From Clostridium cellulovorans 743B (GTDB taxonomy: Bacteria > Bacillota > Clostridia > Clostridiales > Clostridiaceae), in NCBI RefSeq assembly GCF_000145275.1, contig NC_014393.1:1798001-1862000 (forward strand): DNA of 64,000 bases. The letters run 5' to 3'. Made by a program: the position numbers and the translations under genes. The notes under the pieces were generated by a model, which had not been told where the DNA came from, did no database searches, and was given only the letters and a program-made list of their open reading frames with translations. Numbering within the stretch: position 1 is the stretch's first letter; the number at the start of each line of letters is the position of its first letter. Positions 32,981 through 42,173 of the stretch are shown piece after piece.

Positions 32981-33505
32981 TTAGCTGTATAAAATAAATC
33001 CGATAACTCCAGAAATGATTGTAAGTAATATAGGATCAACTTTGTATTTATAGAAAGCTATAAACACGCCTAAACAAATAATAATACTTTTATAATCTAT
33101 AAAAGAACTAGGAGCAATTAGAAGTGCTGCTGAACTTATTAAACCAACGGTAACTGGGATGATACCTGACAATGCGTTTTGAACATGTTTACTATTTTTA
33201 AATTTCAAAAACATTCTCGTTACTATATACATAATAATGAATGTAGGTAGTACAAGAGCAACGGTAGCTAGGACACTTCCCCAAAAACCAGCGACCTTAT
33301 AGCCTATGTAAGTAGAAGCATTAACTGCTATAGGACCTGGAGTTACTTGCGATATTGCTATTAAATCAGTAAATTCATTATTTGTTAGCCATGAATTGCT
33401 AATAACAACCTCTTGATTTATAAGGGGAAGAATTGCATTTCCGCCTCCATAAGAAAATAAGCCGATTTTCATAAATACTAAAGCTAACTTAAAATATATA
33501 TTCAT
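32981..33505 (-). CDS. Chromate transporter subunit (ChrA half), second
   Basis: 174 aa, a single CHR domain of about six membrane helices. It shows the family motifs GLFSYGGGNAILPL, SQVTPGPIAVNASTYIGYKVAG and the PTFIIMYI helix. Short-chain ChrA proteins work as a pair encoded by adjacent genes. The partner ends 2 nt upstream, so the two are translated together. They export chromate, or more generally an oxyanion, though the native substrate in an anaerobe is unsure. Confidence 0.92.
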   Translation of the reverse strand: MNIYFKLALVFMKIGLFSYGGGNAILPLINQEVVISNSWLTNNEFTDLIAISQVTPGPIAVNASTYIGYKVAGFWGSVLATVALVLPTFIIMYIVTRMFLKFKNSKHVQNALSGIIPVTVGLISSAALLIAPSSFIDYKSIIICLGVFIAFYKYKVDPILLTIISGVIGFILYS

Positions 33506-33507
33506 AA

Positions 33508-34050
33508 TTAAGTCCTCCTTTTTATAAGTAGGCCATACAATAATCCACCTATTCCAGCTAAAACAATAAGATAAATTGCATTAACTTTGAAAAAACTTAC
33601 AAGAATGACCGTGATTATTGGGATGATAATGGTTTTCTTATTTATTTTTGCAGTTTTCCCCATATTTAAAGCTGGTACAGCAAGTAGAGCCACTATAGCT
33701 GGTCTAATACCAGAAAAAATTGCTTCTACATTTTTGTTGTGGCTGATATTGGTGAAGTAGATGGCTATTATTAAAATTGGTGTAAAAGCTGAAATGGTAG
33801 CACCTAATACTGCAGCAATGCTTCCAGGAATTCCTGAAACCTTATATCCGATATATACAGCAGTATCTACAGCTATAGGACCAGGAATTGATTGAGCCAA
33901 GGCAACCATATCTACAAACTCTTCTTTGGAAAGCCATTTTTTATCATCAACTGAAGCTTTCTCAATTAGAGGAAGCATTGATGGGCCGCCACCTAAAGTA
34001 AAAGTTCCTATTTTAAAAAATATATAAAATAAATCAAATAGTTTTCTCAT
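33508..34050 (-). CDS. Chromate transporter subunit (ChrA half), first
   Basis: 180 aa, the other CHR domain. KIGTFTLGGGPSMLPLIE and QSIPGPIAVDTAVYIGYKVSG match the two signature loops, with six hydrophobic helices and a basic tail. GGAG lies before the ATG at 34050. It is divergent from a LysR regulator with 132 nt between them, the usual position for a regulator of this pair. Confidence 0.92.
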   Translation of the reverse strand: MRKLFDLFYIFFKIGTFTLGGGPSMLPLIEKASVDDKKWLSKEEFVDMVALAQSIPGPIAVDTAVYIGYKVSGIPGSIAAVLGATISAFTPILIIAIYFTNISHNKNVEAIFSGIRPAIVALLAVPALNMGKTAKINKKTIIIPIITVILVSFFKVNAIYLIVLAGIGGLLYGLLIKRRT

Positions 34051-34182
34051 ATTTTTTCTCCTTAATTTTATTTGACCATAGTTTTCTTATCTTTTATTAT
34101 ATAGAAAGAATGAGAATAATAAAAATATTTATATTATATTGGATTCATATGAAAAAAGTATGTGATAAGGAGCGACGTTAAA

Positions 34183-35031
34183 ATGGATATAAGACAGTTA
34201 AGATATTTTTTGGCTGTTGCAGAGGAGGAACAAATCACTAGTGCAGCCAATAAACTTAATATATCTCAGCCTCCATTAAGCCAACAATTAAAGCAATTAG
34301 AAGATGAGCTAGGCGTAAAGCTACTAGAGAGAGGAAGCAGAAAAATTCAATTAACTGATGCAGGAAAATTACTTAGAATTAGGGCAGAAGAAATTCTTCA
34401 TTTGACAGAAGCTACATATAAGGAGTTAAAAGATTTTAAGGAAGGGGTTAAAGGAACTTTATCAATTGGTACTGTTTCTTCTTCAGGGACTATATTTCTT
34501 CCAGAGAGAATCCTAAGATTTAATAATAGTTATCCAGAAGTCAATTTTGAAATATGGGAAGGTAATACCTATAAAATATTAGAGTATTTAAATAATGGAC
34601 TAATAGAGATTGGCATTGTACGGACACCTTTTAATATTGAAGATTTTAAATCAATATTGCTTGAAAGAGAACCTATGATTGCGGTTTATAGTGGTAAGAA
34701 GCAAAAGGAAACTTGCACTATTGAGGAGCTAAGGGATAAGCCTCTTATCATCTATCGTAGGTTTGAAGCGATAGTATCACAAGTATTTATTAAAGCTAAT
34801 ATTGATCCAAGAATAATATGTAAAACTGATGATGCACGAACAGCATTACTATGGGCTGCTGCTGGAGTGGGGACTGCTTTAGTACCTAAATCTGCTTTTA
34901 GCCTTGTGCAGAATGATAATTTGAACTATTCAATTCTTGAAGAAGCTGCACTAGAAACAGAAATAGCAGCAATTTGGATGGAAAACCGATATTTATCTGT
35001 TGCGGCTAGACACTTTTTGGAGATGTTTTAA
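34183..35031 (+). CDS. LysR-family transcriptional regulator
   Basis: 282 aa. The N-terminal helix-turn-helix (MDIRQLRYFLAVAEEEQITSA split at FLA, then KLNISQPPLSQQLKQLE) is of the CbbR/CynR type, with GVKLLERG after it. The periplasmic-binding-like effector domain fills 90-282 (GTLSIGTVSSS, WAAAGVGTALVPKS). The ATG at 34183 is preferred over the longer frame because the product then starts exactly at the family's N-terminus and AAGGAG lies upstream. It faces the chrA pair and probably controls it. Confidence 0.92.
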   Translation: MDIRQLRYFLAVAEEEQITSAANKLNISQPPLSQQLKQLEDELGVKLLERGSRKIQLTDAGKLLRIRAEEILHLTEATYKELKDFKEGVKGTLSIGTVSSSGTIFLPERILRFNNSYPEVNFEIWEGNTYKILEYLNNGLIEIGIVRTPFNIEDFKSILLEREPMIAVYSGKKQKETCTIEELRDKPLIIYRRFEAIVSQVFIKANIDPRIICKTDDARTALLWAAAGVGTALVPKSAFSLVQNDNLNYSILEEAALETEIAAIWMENRYLSVAARHFLEMF

Positions 35032-35204
35032 GCTGATTTATAGCTTAAGAATCTCTAGTCTTTTTTCTAGTAAATGATCATATCCCAATGGACAGATAGA
35101 ACTAAGCACAGGCATTATTTTTCAAGAATATAATTCTTTTACGTTAACCAGTTCATTATATAATAAGCCTACAAAATAAAACAGTAAAAGGAGCAGTGAT
35201 GTAA

Positions 35205-36203
35205 ATGACATATTTAAATCAGCCTTTAAATGATTGTAAATTAACCTTAAATAATAGATTGGTTTTTCCACCAATGGCTACTTCTAAGTCAGAAGGTAAT
35301 GGAGAGATAAGTAAAGGGATATTGGAGTATTATGATGAAAAATCTAGAGGCGGGTATGTTGGACTATTTATTATAGAACATAGCTTTATTACACCTCAGG
35401 GAAAAGCTAGTAAAGGGCAGATGTCCGTTGCTGATGATGGCAATATAGAAGGGTTAAAAAAACTAGCTGAGACAATTCACAAAAATGGATCTAAAGCAGT
35501 AATGCAAATTAACCATGCAGGAAGTGCAACAAATAGAGATATTACAGAGGGACAAGACAATGTAAGTGCTTCAGCTATAATACATCCATCTATGAGATTT
35601 GAAGTGCCAAGAGAACTTAGTAAAGAGGAAATAAAAGAAATAATTAAGAATTTTAAAGATGCAGCAAAGCGTGTAAAAGATGCTGGGTTTGATGGGGTAG
35701 AGATTCATTCTGCTCATGGATATCTTTTAAATCAATTTTATTCTCCACTTACAAATAAGAGAACAGATGATTACGGTGGTGATGTATTAGGTAGAATCAG
35801 AATTCATTTAGAAATTATTAAAGCTGTAAAAGAAGTTGTTGGTGAAGAATTTCCTGTTCTTCTTAGACTGGGATCTTCAGATTATAGGGAAGACGGAACT
35901 ACAATAGAGGATAGCAAAATAGCAGTTTTAGAATTTGAAAAAGCAGGAATTGATATATTAGATGTTTCAGGTGGTTTCTGTGGATATATGGCTCCAGGTC
36001 GTGAAGGGCAAGGGTATTTTTCAGAACTTACAGAAGCTATAAAGGAAGTTATTTCAATTCCAGTTATATTAACTGGTGGTATAACTGAGGTTGAGGCTGC
36101 TGAAAACTTAATTGCAACAGGCAAAACTGATTTAGTAGGAGTAGGTAGAGCTATGTTACAAGATTCCTTGTGGGCAAAGAATGCTATGGAAAGTTTAAAA
36201 TAA
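35205..36203 (+). CDS. NADH:flavin oxidoreductase, Old Yellow Enzyme family
   Basis: 332 aa TIM-barrel FMN enzyme that reduces activated double bonds. Landmarks: NRLVFPPMATSKS (FMN loop), QINHAGS (active-site region), GFDGVEIHSAHGYLLNQF split at HGY, SPLTNKRTDDYGG, and the phosphate loop VILTGGITE with VGVGRAML at the end. No C-terminal FeS or FAD domain is present, so it is the simple OYE form, not a 2,4-dienoyl-CoA reductase. AAAGGAG precedes the ATG. Single gene with its own terminator. Confidence 0.93.
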   Translation: MTYLNQPLNDCKLTLNNRLVFPPMATSKSEGNGEISKGILEYYDEKSRGGYVGLFIIEHSFITPQGKASKGQMSVADDGNIEGLKKLAETIHKNGSKAVMQINHAGSATNRDITEGQDNVSASAIIHPSMRFEVPRELSKEEIKEIIKNFKDAAKRVKDAGFDGVEIHSAHGYLLNQFYSPLTNKRTDDYGGDVLGRIRIHLEIIKAVKEVVGEEFPVLLRLGSSDYREDGTTIEDSKIAVLEFEKAGIDILDVSGGFCGYMAPGREGQGYFSELTEAIKEVISIPVILTGGITEVEAAENLIATGKTDLVGVGRAMLQDSLWAKNAMESLK

Positions 36204-36226
36204 ATAGTGGTGATAAAAGTTAGTAG

Positions 36227-36258
36227 AGGCTATTGCGCTTGGCAATAGTCTATTTTTT
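36227..36258 (+). terminator. Intrinsic terminator after the OYE gene
   Basis: AGGCTATTGC at 36227-36236 pairs with GCAATAGTCT at 36242-36251 (one G-U), followed by ATTTTTT. A 28-codon frame on the opposite strand (36316 down to 36230, MMKLFVTDLIYGTTKEIL...) runs through it. It has GGAG ahead of its ATG and may be a regulator fragment, but I do not call it a gene. Confidence 0.82.
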
Positions 36259-36408
36259 CAGCGAGGATTTCCTTTGTCGTACCATAAATAAGATCTGTAA
36301 CAAATAATTTCATCATCTCCGTATAATTGTATGGATTACAATTATATCATTGATTGTATGGATTAGCGATGATAAAATTTTCTTAAATACAGGAGGTGTA
36401 TATAATAT

Positions 36409-37125
36409 ATGGTAAAAAGAAATGAGATTAAAAAAGCTTTTTTTGTAGCATTTCCTCAAACAGTTCCTATTTTTGCTGGATTCTCATTTTTGGGGATTGC
36501 TTATGGAATATATATGAATGCAGCAGGTTTTAGTCCAATATACCCAATACTTATGAGTTTGACGATTTTTGCTGGTTCTGTGGAGTTTGTGGCAGTGAAT
36601 CTTTTACTGGGTACATTTAATCCAATTAATGCACTTATTATGACTTTAATGATAAATGCACGTCATTTATTTTATGGGATTTCAATGTTGGATAAATATA
36701 AAGGAACTGGTTTTAAAAAGTTTTACCTTATTTTTGGTATGTGCGATGAATCTTTTTCAATAAATTATACAGCAAAGATTCCAAATGATGTGGACAAGGG
36801 CTGGTTTATGTTTTTTGTGACGGTGCTTAACCATACATATTGGGTTTTGGGAGCTACAATTGGTGGGATTTTTGGAGCAGCGGTAAAATTCAATACCAAG
36901 GGTATTGAGTTTGTGATGACAGCGCTTTTTGTGGTGATTTTTCTTGAACAATGGATGGGTGAAACCAATCATCATAGTGCATTGATTGGATTAGGATTTT
37001 CCTTTTTGTGTCTTATTTTATTTGGGGGAGAAAACTTTATTATTCCATCAATGATTATGATTCTAGGTATTCTTACTTTAATGAGAAAACCTCTAGAGAA
37101 ATTAGAGGAGTGTGAATGTCAATGA
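36409..37125 (+). CDS. azlC: AzlC-family branched-chain amino acid exporter subunit
   Basis: 238 aa with about seven membrane helices. It shows the AzlC pattern: SFLGIAYGIYMNAAGFSP, FAGSVEFVAVNLLLG, MINARHLFYGISML, and DESFSINYT with the conserved D-E-x-F. It is the large subunit of the two-component exporter that gives azaleucine resistance. AGGAGGTG is 10 nt before the ATG. It overlaps azlD, so the two subunits are coupled. Confidence 0.93.
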   Translation: MVKRNEIKKAFFVAFPQTVPIFAGFSFLGIAYGIYMNAAGFSPIYPILMSLTIFAGSVEFVAVNLLLGTFNPINALIMTLMINARHLFYGISMLDKYKGTGFKKFYLIFGMCDESFSINYTAKIPNDVDKGWFMFFVTVLNHTYWVLGATIGGIFGAAVKFNTKGIEFVMTALFVVIFLEQWMGETNHHSALIGLGFSFLCLILFGGENFIIPSMIMILGILTLMRKPLEKLEECECQ

Positions 37126-37451
37126 ATTTAATCCAAAGAATTATTACCATTTGTATGGTTATACTGGGGACTGTAACAACAAGGTTTCTTCCATTTCTTG
37201 TTTTCTCATCTGATAAACCAACTCCTAGATATGTACAGTATCTTGGAAAGATGCTTCATTCAGCAGCAATGGGAATGTTAGTGATTTATTCTCTAAAGGA
37301 CGTGAGTTTAATTACAGGAAATTATGGGCTTCCAGAACTGATTTCGATCATGGTTGTTTTGGTACTTCATTTTTGGAGAAGGCAAATGTTAATTTCAATT
37401 GCTGGTGGAACTATTTGTTATATGTTTTTGGTTCAGTTGATTTTTAATTAG
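37116..37451 (+). CDS. azlD: AzlD-family branched-chain amino acid exporter subunit
   Basis: 111 aa, four membrane helices. The N-terminal TRFLPFLVFSSDKPTPRYVQYLGK matches AzlD (split after RFLPF), and an HFWRRQMLISIAGGT segment closes the protein. It starts inside azlC (overlap 10 nt from ATG 37116, or 4 nt if ATG 37122 is used), with GAGGAG just upstream. Confidence 0.9.
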   Translation: MSMNLIQRIITICMVILGTVTTRFLPFLVFSSDKPTPRYVQYLGKMLHSAAMGMLVIYSLKDVSLITGNYGLPELISIMVVLVLHFWRRQMLISIAGGTICYMFLVQLIFN

Positions 37452-37577
37452 TGCAATTTTAGTTAATTTATGTTTTTTTTAAGCTTAGATTGTTAGTATA
37501 ATAAGATAAGTCTAAATTAACTTACCTTAATTTTGAAATTTATGTATTTTATTTAAAATACGTCAGGAGGAATAAAG

Positions 37578-38594
37578 ATGCTAAACAAGAAAATTAAAAG
37601 AAATCATTTAATAACATCATTAATAGTAATGACCTTATTAGTTGTTGGGGTAGGTTGTTCCCCTACAAATCAGAATAGTAATATAAATAACAAAGGTTCT
37701 GAAACAACCACAGAAGATTCTCAAAAGGACATAGCCAAGGAAAATGGACAAGTAAATGAAAATGCTACTTCACCATCAGAAGATAATAATGAAGAAACAA
37801 AGGAAAATAGTGCTGTAACAGCTAATGTAACTGGAGACTTAAAGGTTCATTATATTAATGTGGGAAAAGCAGACTCCATTTTTATTCAACAGGGGAATAA
37901 CTCAATGCTAATAGATGCTGGAACCAACGATCAGAAGAAGACTGTAAAGAATTATTTAGACACTCAAGGGATAACAAAGCTTGATTATGTAGTATGTACA
38001 CATCCACATAAGGATCATGTTGGAGGCATGGATTACATAATCAATAACTTTCAAGTTGATAAGGTATATATGCCTAATGTAACTACAACTACGGAGACTT
38101 TTCAGGATGTTTTAGTTGCTATGGAAAAGAAGGGTTTAAAAAGTATTGCCCCAACCGTTGGTGAAACCTTTAATCTTGGAGACGCCAAATGTACTATTCT
38201 AGCTCCAAATAGTGAGTCTTATGAGGATATAAATGATTATTCAATTGTAATGAAACTTCAATTTGGAAACACAAGCTTTATGTTTGATGGAGATGCACAA
38301 AAGCTTTCAGAGAAAGAGATCATTGCGAAAGGCTTTGATGTGAAAGCTGATGTTCTTAAGATAGGGCATCATGGCAGTGATTCAGCATCATCAAAAACTT
38401 ATTTAGATGCAGTTAAGCCTAAGTATGCTGTAATTAGTGTTGGGCCTGAAGTAGGAAGATATCTTCCTGATGATGAAACTATTGCTAAGCTTAAGGAAAG
38501 AGAAATTCAAATATTTAGAACTGATAAATGTGGAACAATAGTGGCAACCTCTGACGGAAATAATATTAGCTTTAATACAAAGCCTTGGCAGTAG
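37578..38594 (+). CDS. ComEC-like metallo-beta-lactamase lipoprotein
   Basis: 338 aa. Lipoprotein signal with lipobox VVGVGC (Cys27), then a disordered Asn/Glu-rich linker (28-80), then a metallo-beta-lactamase domain (about 85-335) like the C-terminal domain of competence protein ComEC. Seen: VHYINVGKADSIFI, MLIDAGTND, THPHKDHVGG (H142, H144, D146, H147) and KIGHHGSDSASS. Such free secreted domains are common in Firmicutes and are thought to be nucleases or phosphodiesterases at the cell surface. AGGAGG precedes the ATG. Monocistronic. Confidence 0.9.
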   Translation: MLNKKIKRNHLITSLIVMTLLVVGVGCSPTNQNSNINNKGSETTTEDSQKDIAKENGQVNENATSPSEDNNEETKENSAVTANVTGDLKVHYINVGKADSIFIQQGNNSMLIDAGTNDQKKTVKNYLDTQGITKLDYVVCTHPHKDHVGGMDYIINNFQVDKVYMPNVTTTTETFQDVLVAMEKKGLKSIAPTVGETFNLGDAKCTILAPNSESYEDINDYSIVMKLQFGNTSFMFDGDAQKLSEKEIIAKGFDVKADVLKIGHHGSDSASSKTYLDAVKPKYAVISVGPEVGRYLPDDETIAKLKEREIQIFRTDKCGTIVATSDGNNISFNTKPWQ

Positions 38595-39108
38595 AAAATT
38601 ATAAAGGTTTATCTTGGCAATAAAGAAACTGTAAAAATTACCTAATAAGCTAGAGATAAATCTTTATAGTATGGTGGACTTTATGCTATGAAGTATAAAA
38701 TGATTTCCAACATGAAAGCTTTATTAAACTCTAATTTATAAGTTACGATCCTATGCAAATTGAATATAGGATAACTTATAGGTTGGAGTTTTTTATTGTT
38801 ATGGCTATTTTTAGCTAGAAAAATAAGTTAAGTCGATATTTTTTATAAGAGTCATGTTGGAAGAATTAAACTGATATTTTACGATAGTTAGTTTTAAGTA
38901 GTTAAAGTAATATTCTTTAGGATAAAAATATTTAGATTGCCAAACAATATGAAGTAGTTAATATTATTAAAATAATAAATTTCAAAGATGTTATAGAACA
39001 GGCTATATTAATTGTATTTTACTTAAGAAATCAATTGAAGATAATAAAAAAGATTGATAAAAGTAAGTAAACAACAAAGTATAGATTTATTATAAGGGGC
39101 GTGAATAT
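38595..39108. other. Intergenic region after the ComEC-like gene
   Basis: It holds a large terminator (38727-38797) and about 300 nt of AT-rich sequence leading to the ferritin-VIT1 gene. I saw no gene or recognisable riboswitch here. Confidence 0.5.
38727..38797 (+). terminator. Large intrinsic terminator
   Basis: AACTCTAATTTATAAGTTA at 38727-38745 pairs with TAACTTATAGGTTGGAGTT at 38772-38790, with ATCCTAT/ATAGGAT continuing the stem inside, then TTTTT. Confidence 0.85.
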
Positions 39109-39993
39109 ATGGTTGATGATAAATTAATAAATACCTTAAAGCAGCTACAAACCATTGAAATAACTGAGAAATTGACTTATTTAAAAATTGCTAAGTATAT
39201 TAAGGACGATGCAAATAAAGATACTTTGCTGAAGATCGCTGAAGAAGAACAAAAGCATTATGACATATGGAAGAAATATTCTGGTGCTGATGTATCCGCT
39301 TCAAAACTGAGAGTATTCGTGTATTCTTGTATGGCTAAATTCTTCGGATTCACCTTTGCTATTAAATTAATGGAAAAGTGGTTAAATAACAAAAACTTAT
39401 ATGAAGGCAAAACTCAGGAGCTGTTACTTAAGGAAGTGCCAGAAGCTGTTGCTATATTTAAGGATGAGCAGGAGCATGAAAAGGACTTGATAAATTTGTT
39501 GGATGAAGAACGACTTCAATACGTTGGCTCTATGGTTCTTGGATTAAACGATGCCTTGGTCGAGTTCACAGGTAGCTTGGCTGGATATACTTTTGCTATG
39601 CAAAGCAACAAACTGATATCTATGGCAGGGCTTATCACAGGAATTTCAGCGTCCTTGTCTATGGCTTCTTCAGAATTTTTATCCTCTCGTTCAGAAGAAG
39701 ATAAAAGTTCCATGAAAGCTGCTGCCTATACTGGTATAGCTTATTTAATCACCGTTATTTTATTAATAGCACCATACCTGATGCTACCAGAAAAAATGTA
39801 TACTTTAGCTCTTGGGATTATGCTAGTAGTGGTGGTATTAATTATTGCTGCTTTTAACTACTATATCTCTGTTGCAAAGGATCTTTCCTTTAAGAAGCAG
39901 TTTCGAGAAATGGCAGGGATTAGTTTATCTGTGGCAGCGGTGTCCTTTGTTATAGGGTTATTGGTTAGAAAATTCTTAGGGGTGGATATTTAG
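39109..39993 (+). CDS. Ferritin-like/VIT1 fusion, probable iron or manganese membrane transporter
   Basis: 294 aa. Residues 1-135 form a ferritin-like bundle with di-metal ligands of rubrerythrin type (EITEKLTYLKIA, EEEQKHYDIW, KDEQEHEKDL). Residues 140-290 are a VIT1/CCC1 transporter domain with the GLNDALVEFTGSLAGYTFA signature, SMASSEFLSSRSEED and three further helices. The arrangement is that of MbfA-type proteins, which export iron in other bacteria. It converges on mntP (another divalent-metal exporter), so the pair looks like a metal-efflux island. GGGGCGTG precedes the ATG. Confidence 0.9.
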   Translation: MVDDKLINTLKQLQTIEITEKLTYLKIAKYIKDDANKDTLLKIAEEEQKHYDIWKKYSGADVSASKLRVFVYSCMAKFFGFTFAIKLMEKWLNNKNLYEGKTQELLLKEVPEAVAIFKDEQEHEKDLINLLDEERLQYVGSMVLGLNDALVEFTGSLAGYTFAMQSNKLISMAGLITGISASLSMASSEFLSSRSEEDKSSMKAAAYTGIAYLITVILLIAPYLMLPEKMYTLALGIMLVVVVLIIAAFNYYISVAKDLSFKKQFREMAGISLSVAAVSFVIGLLVRKFLGVDI

Positions 39994-40071
39994 TTTTGAA
40001 GGAAGTAAGATTATTGTAACTTTGCTTGAGGGGATAGAGATAGAAGTTGTAAGTATACTGTGAATTTTAAA

Positions 40072-40118
40072 AATAAGATAACCCTATAAAAGTTTATCTC
40101 CATAGAGTTATCTTATTT
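40072..40118. terminator. Bidirectional terminator between convergent metal genes
   Basis: AATAAGATAACCCTAT at 40072-40087 pairs with ATAGAGTTATCTTATT at 40102-40117 (one mismatch). T runs are available on both strands. Confidence 0.8.
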
Positions 40119-40151
40119 CATCTTCTTAACGTAGCCTTGTTATAGCTAAAA

Positions 40152-40745
40152 TTAAAAATTAATAATACCAGCATGATTAAGTAAAATCTTAAGACCCATG
40201 ATAATTAAAATAAACCCACCTGCAAATTCTGCTCTAGACTTGAATTTTTCGCCAAAAACACTCCCTATTCTTACACCTATCATCGATAATGTAAAGGTAA
40301 CAATGCCAATAAAAGAAACTGCAGGAATAATATTTACATTAAGAAATGCAAAGGTTATGCCTACTGCCAATGCATCAATACTAGTTGCAACTGCTAATAC
40401 AAACATATTTTTAAAGCTAAGAGAATTGTCTGTATTCACATCAGCAACAGTGTCAACTGCAACTTCACAGCTGCTGTTTCGAGATTCTTTAATCATGTTT
40501 ATGCCTATGATTGCAAGCAGTATAAAAGCTATCCAGTGGTCAACAGAAGTGATTTTGTCTTGAAACTGTACTCCTAGGAAGTAGCCAATTAAAGGCATAC
40601 CACCTTGAAATGCTCCAAAATAAAGACCTACAATTCCAGCCTTTTTAATATTAATCTTTTTCATAGACAATCCTTTGCAAATGGCTACTGCAAATGCATC
40701 CATTGATAAGCCAACTGCAATAATAAATAATTCAAGTAAACTCAT
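40152..40745 (-). CDS. mntP: Manganese efflux pump MntP
   Basis: 197 aa, six membrane helices. Two repeated halves carry the acidic signatures GLSMDAFAVAICKGL and ATSIDALAVGITFAF, the DUF204/MntP hallmark. It exports Mn2+. A ribosome-binding site AGGGGGA precedes the ATG at 40745. The leader carries a yybP-ykoY manganese riboswitch with a terminator, so expression should rise when cytoplasmic Mn2+ is high. Confidence 0.95.
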   Translation of the reverse strand: MSLLELFIIAVGLSMDAFAVAICKGLSMKKINIKKAGIVGLYFGAFQGGMPLIGYFLGVQFQDKITSVDHWIAFILLAIIGINMIKESRNSSCEVAVDTVADVNTDNSLSFKNMFVLAVATSIDALAVGITFAFLNVNIIPAVSFIGIVTFTLSMIGVRIGSVFGEKFKSRAEFAGGFILIIMGLKILLNHAGIINF

Positions 40746-40778
40746 TTTTGTTCCCCCTAAAATTTAGGTTATTAACAC

Positions 40779-40817
40779 AAAAAAGACTTATCTGCAGAAC
40801 TTTCCCGCAGATAAGTC
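40779..40817 (-). terminator. Riboswitch-controlled terminator of mntP
   Basis: On the minus strand GACTTATCTGC and GCAGATAAGTC form an 11-bp stem followed by TTTTTT. Its first arm contains the CTTATC that also closes P1 of the riboswitch, so the two folds exclude each other. Confidence 0.88.
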
Positions 40818-40901
40818 TCATTATTTAAAATAAAGCCAGATAAATATTATCAGTATGTTGACTTTATTACACTATATTTCTGTGTTAACTACTCCCTTAT
40901 C
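40810..40901 (-). promoter_or_regulatory. yybP-ykoY manganese riboswitch
   Basis: Read on the minus strand it opens GATAAGGGAGTAG, the conserved 5' GGGAGUAG element. It then has an AACAC/GTGT hairpin, the ATAAAGTC ... GGCTTTAT helix and a closing GAGACTTATC. P1 pairs GATAAG with CTTATC. The element is known to sense Mn2+ and to sit upstream of mntP. Metal binding stabilises P1 and prevents the terminator, giving an ON switch. The match is by eye, but family, position and expression platform all agree. Confidence 0.85.
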
Positions 40902-41274
40902 ACAACAACAATTATATAAAATCATGCTTCTACTGTCAATCTTATGATTTATATGATTCGCTTACACCAATTTCTTTTGCTACATGGGTTGCCTTTTTCA
41001 TCGTGCAGTAGGTAGGTATAAAACTTTACTGGCTGCTTTTTTTATTATGTTGCTGATATTTGGTAAGTAATATCGAAAGTTTTTGTAAATTGTTATTTAG
41101 TAGAGGTTATTAGATTAAATTGAAGAATAGTAACTATAGGGAAACGAGTTTGATATATATAATTGGAAGTTAAGATTATAAAAATTAGAATTAAAAAATA
41201 ATATGAATTGATGCCTGTTATTTTATATCATATAAAATAACTAGTTAAACTAGTGGTGATAGGAGAATCAGATA
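40902..41274. other. Intergenic region with a truncated helix-turn-helix remnant
   Basis: On the minus strand ATG 41001 begins MKKATHVAKEIGVSESY and stops at 40942 after 19 residues. The first part looks like the helix-turn-helix of the small DNA-binding proteins found in integrative elements (pattern VAKELGVSESYAYK), cut short. The rest is AT-rich without a supported feature. Confidence 0.4.
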
Positions 41275-42099
41275 ATGAAGAGTAAGATATTATGCTCTAC
41301 AGGAGCTTTTATTGGAAAAGTCAATGGAAGAAATCATAAACTAATTATCGAAAATGCACCTAAAATTCATTGTGATGGATTTGAATTTATGATGTATGGA
41401 TCATGGTATGAAATGATAGATAAGATTACAAGTGACTTGAAAGCGTCAGACATTATGTTTCCTGTATTACATGTAGATAAGCAGGTTGGAGAACTAATTA
41501 GTCAGAATAAAAATAATGATAATGAAGTTGCTCGTGGAATATTTGAAAAGAATTGCCAAATAGCAAATACATTAGGTTCAGAGAAGATTGTTTTGCATTT
41601 ATGGGGAGGTATTTCATCTGATAGGGATATAGATAATAATATTGAGCAGTTTGGGAAACTTGATATAATTGCAAAACGTTATGGGTTGCTTCTTACAGTT
41701 GAAAATGTTGTTTGTAATCAGCAAGACCCAATGACCCATTTACACGTATTACATCAAAATTATCCTGATATTACATTTACTTTTGATACAAAGATGGCTG
41801 CATTTCATAGCCAGATGCAATTAATTTATGAAGAACAGTGGAAATGGATGTGGGAGCAAAATCGAATTGCACATCTGCATATAAATGATTATCGCGGAGG
41901 ACATATGGATTGGGGAAACTTAAAGACATTACATATAGGCGAAGGAAATATAGATTTTGATAGATTCTTCTCTTTTTTAAGAAACAAAAATTTCTGTAGT
42001 ACACTTACAGTAGAATCTACGTCTATGAGAAGTGATGGAAGTATAGAGATAGAAAAGCTAAATCAAAGTTTGGATTATATTCACAATAAGTTGTCATAA
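41275..42099 (+). CDS. Sugar phosphate isomerase/epimerase-like TIM-barrel protein
   Basis: 274 aa of the xylose-isomerase-like/AP-endonuclease-2 superfamily. The metal-site pattern is visible: CDGFEFMMYG (Glu), VLHVDK (His), KIVLHLWGG (His), LLTVENVV (Glu), FTFDTKMAAF (Asp), IAHLHINDY (His-x-His-x-x-Asp) and LTVESTS (Glu). This set fits a divalent-metal isomerase or epimerase acting on a sugar or polyol. The substrate is not clear, and the neighbours do not help. AGGAG is upstream of the ATG. Confidence 0.85.
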   Translation: MKSKILCSTGAFIGKVNGRNHKLIIENAPKIHCDGFEFMMYGSWYEMIDKITSDLKASDIMFPVLHVDKQVGELISQNKNNDNEVARGIFEKNCQIANTLGSEKIVLHLWGGISSDRDIDNNIEQFGKLDIIAKRYGLLLTVENVVCNQQDPMTHLHVLHQNYPDITFTFDTKMAAFHSQMQLIYEEQWKWMWEQNRIAHLHINDYRGGHMDWGNLKTLHIGEGNIDFDRFFSFLRNKNFCSTLTVESTSMRSDGSIEIEKLNQSLDYIHNKLS

Positions 42100-42173
42100 A
42101 TTCATTAATCATAAAAATCTGACATACTCAATAGATAGCAGATAAGAAATAGCGTTAAGTAAGTTGTAGAAAT

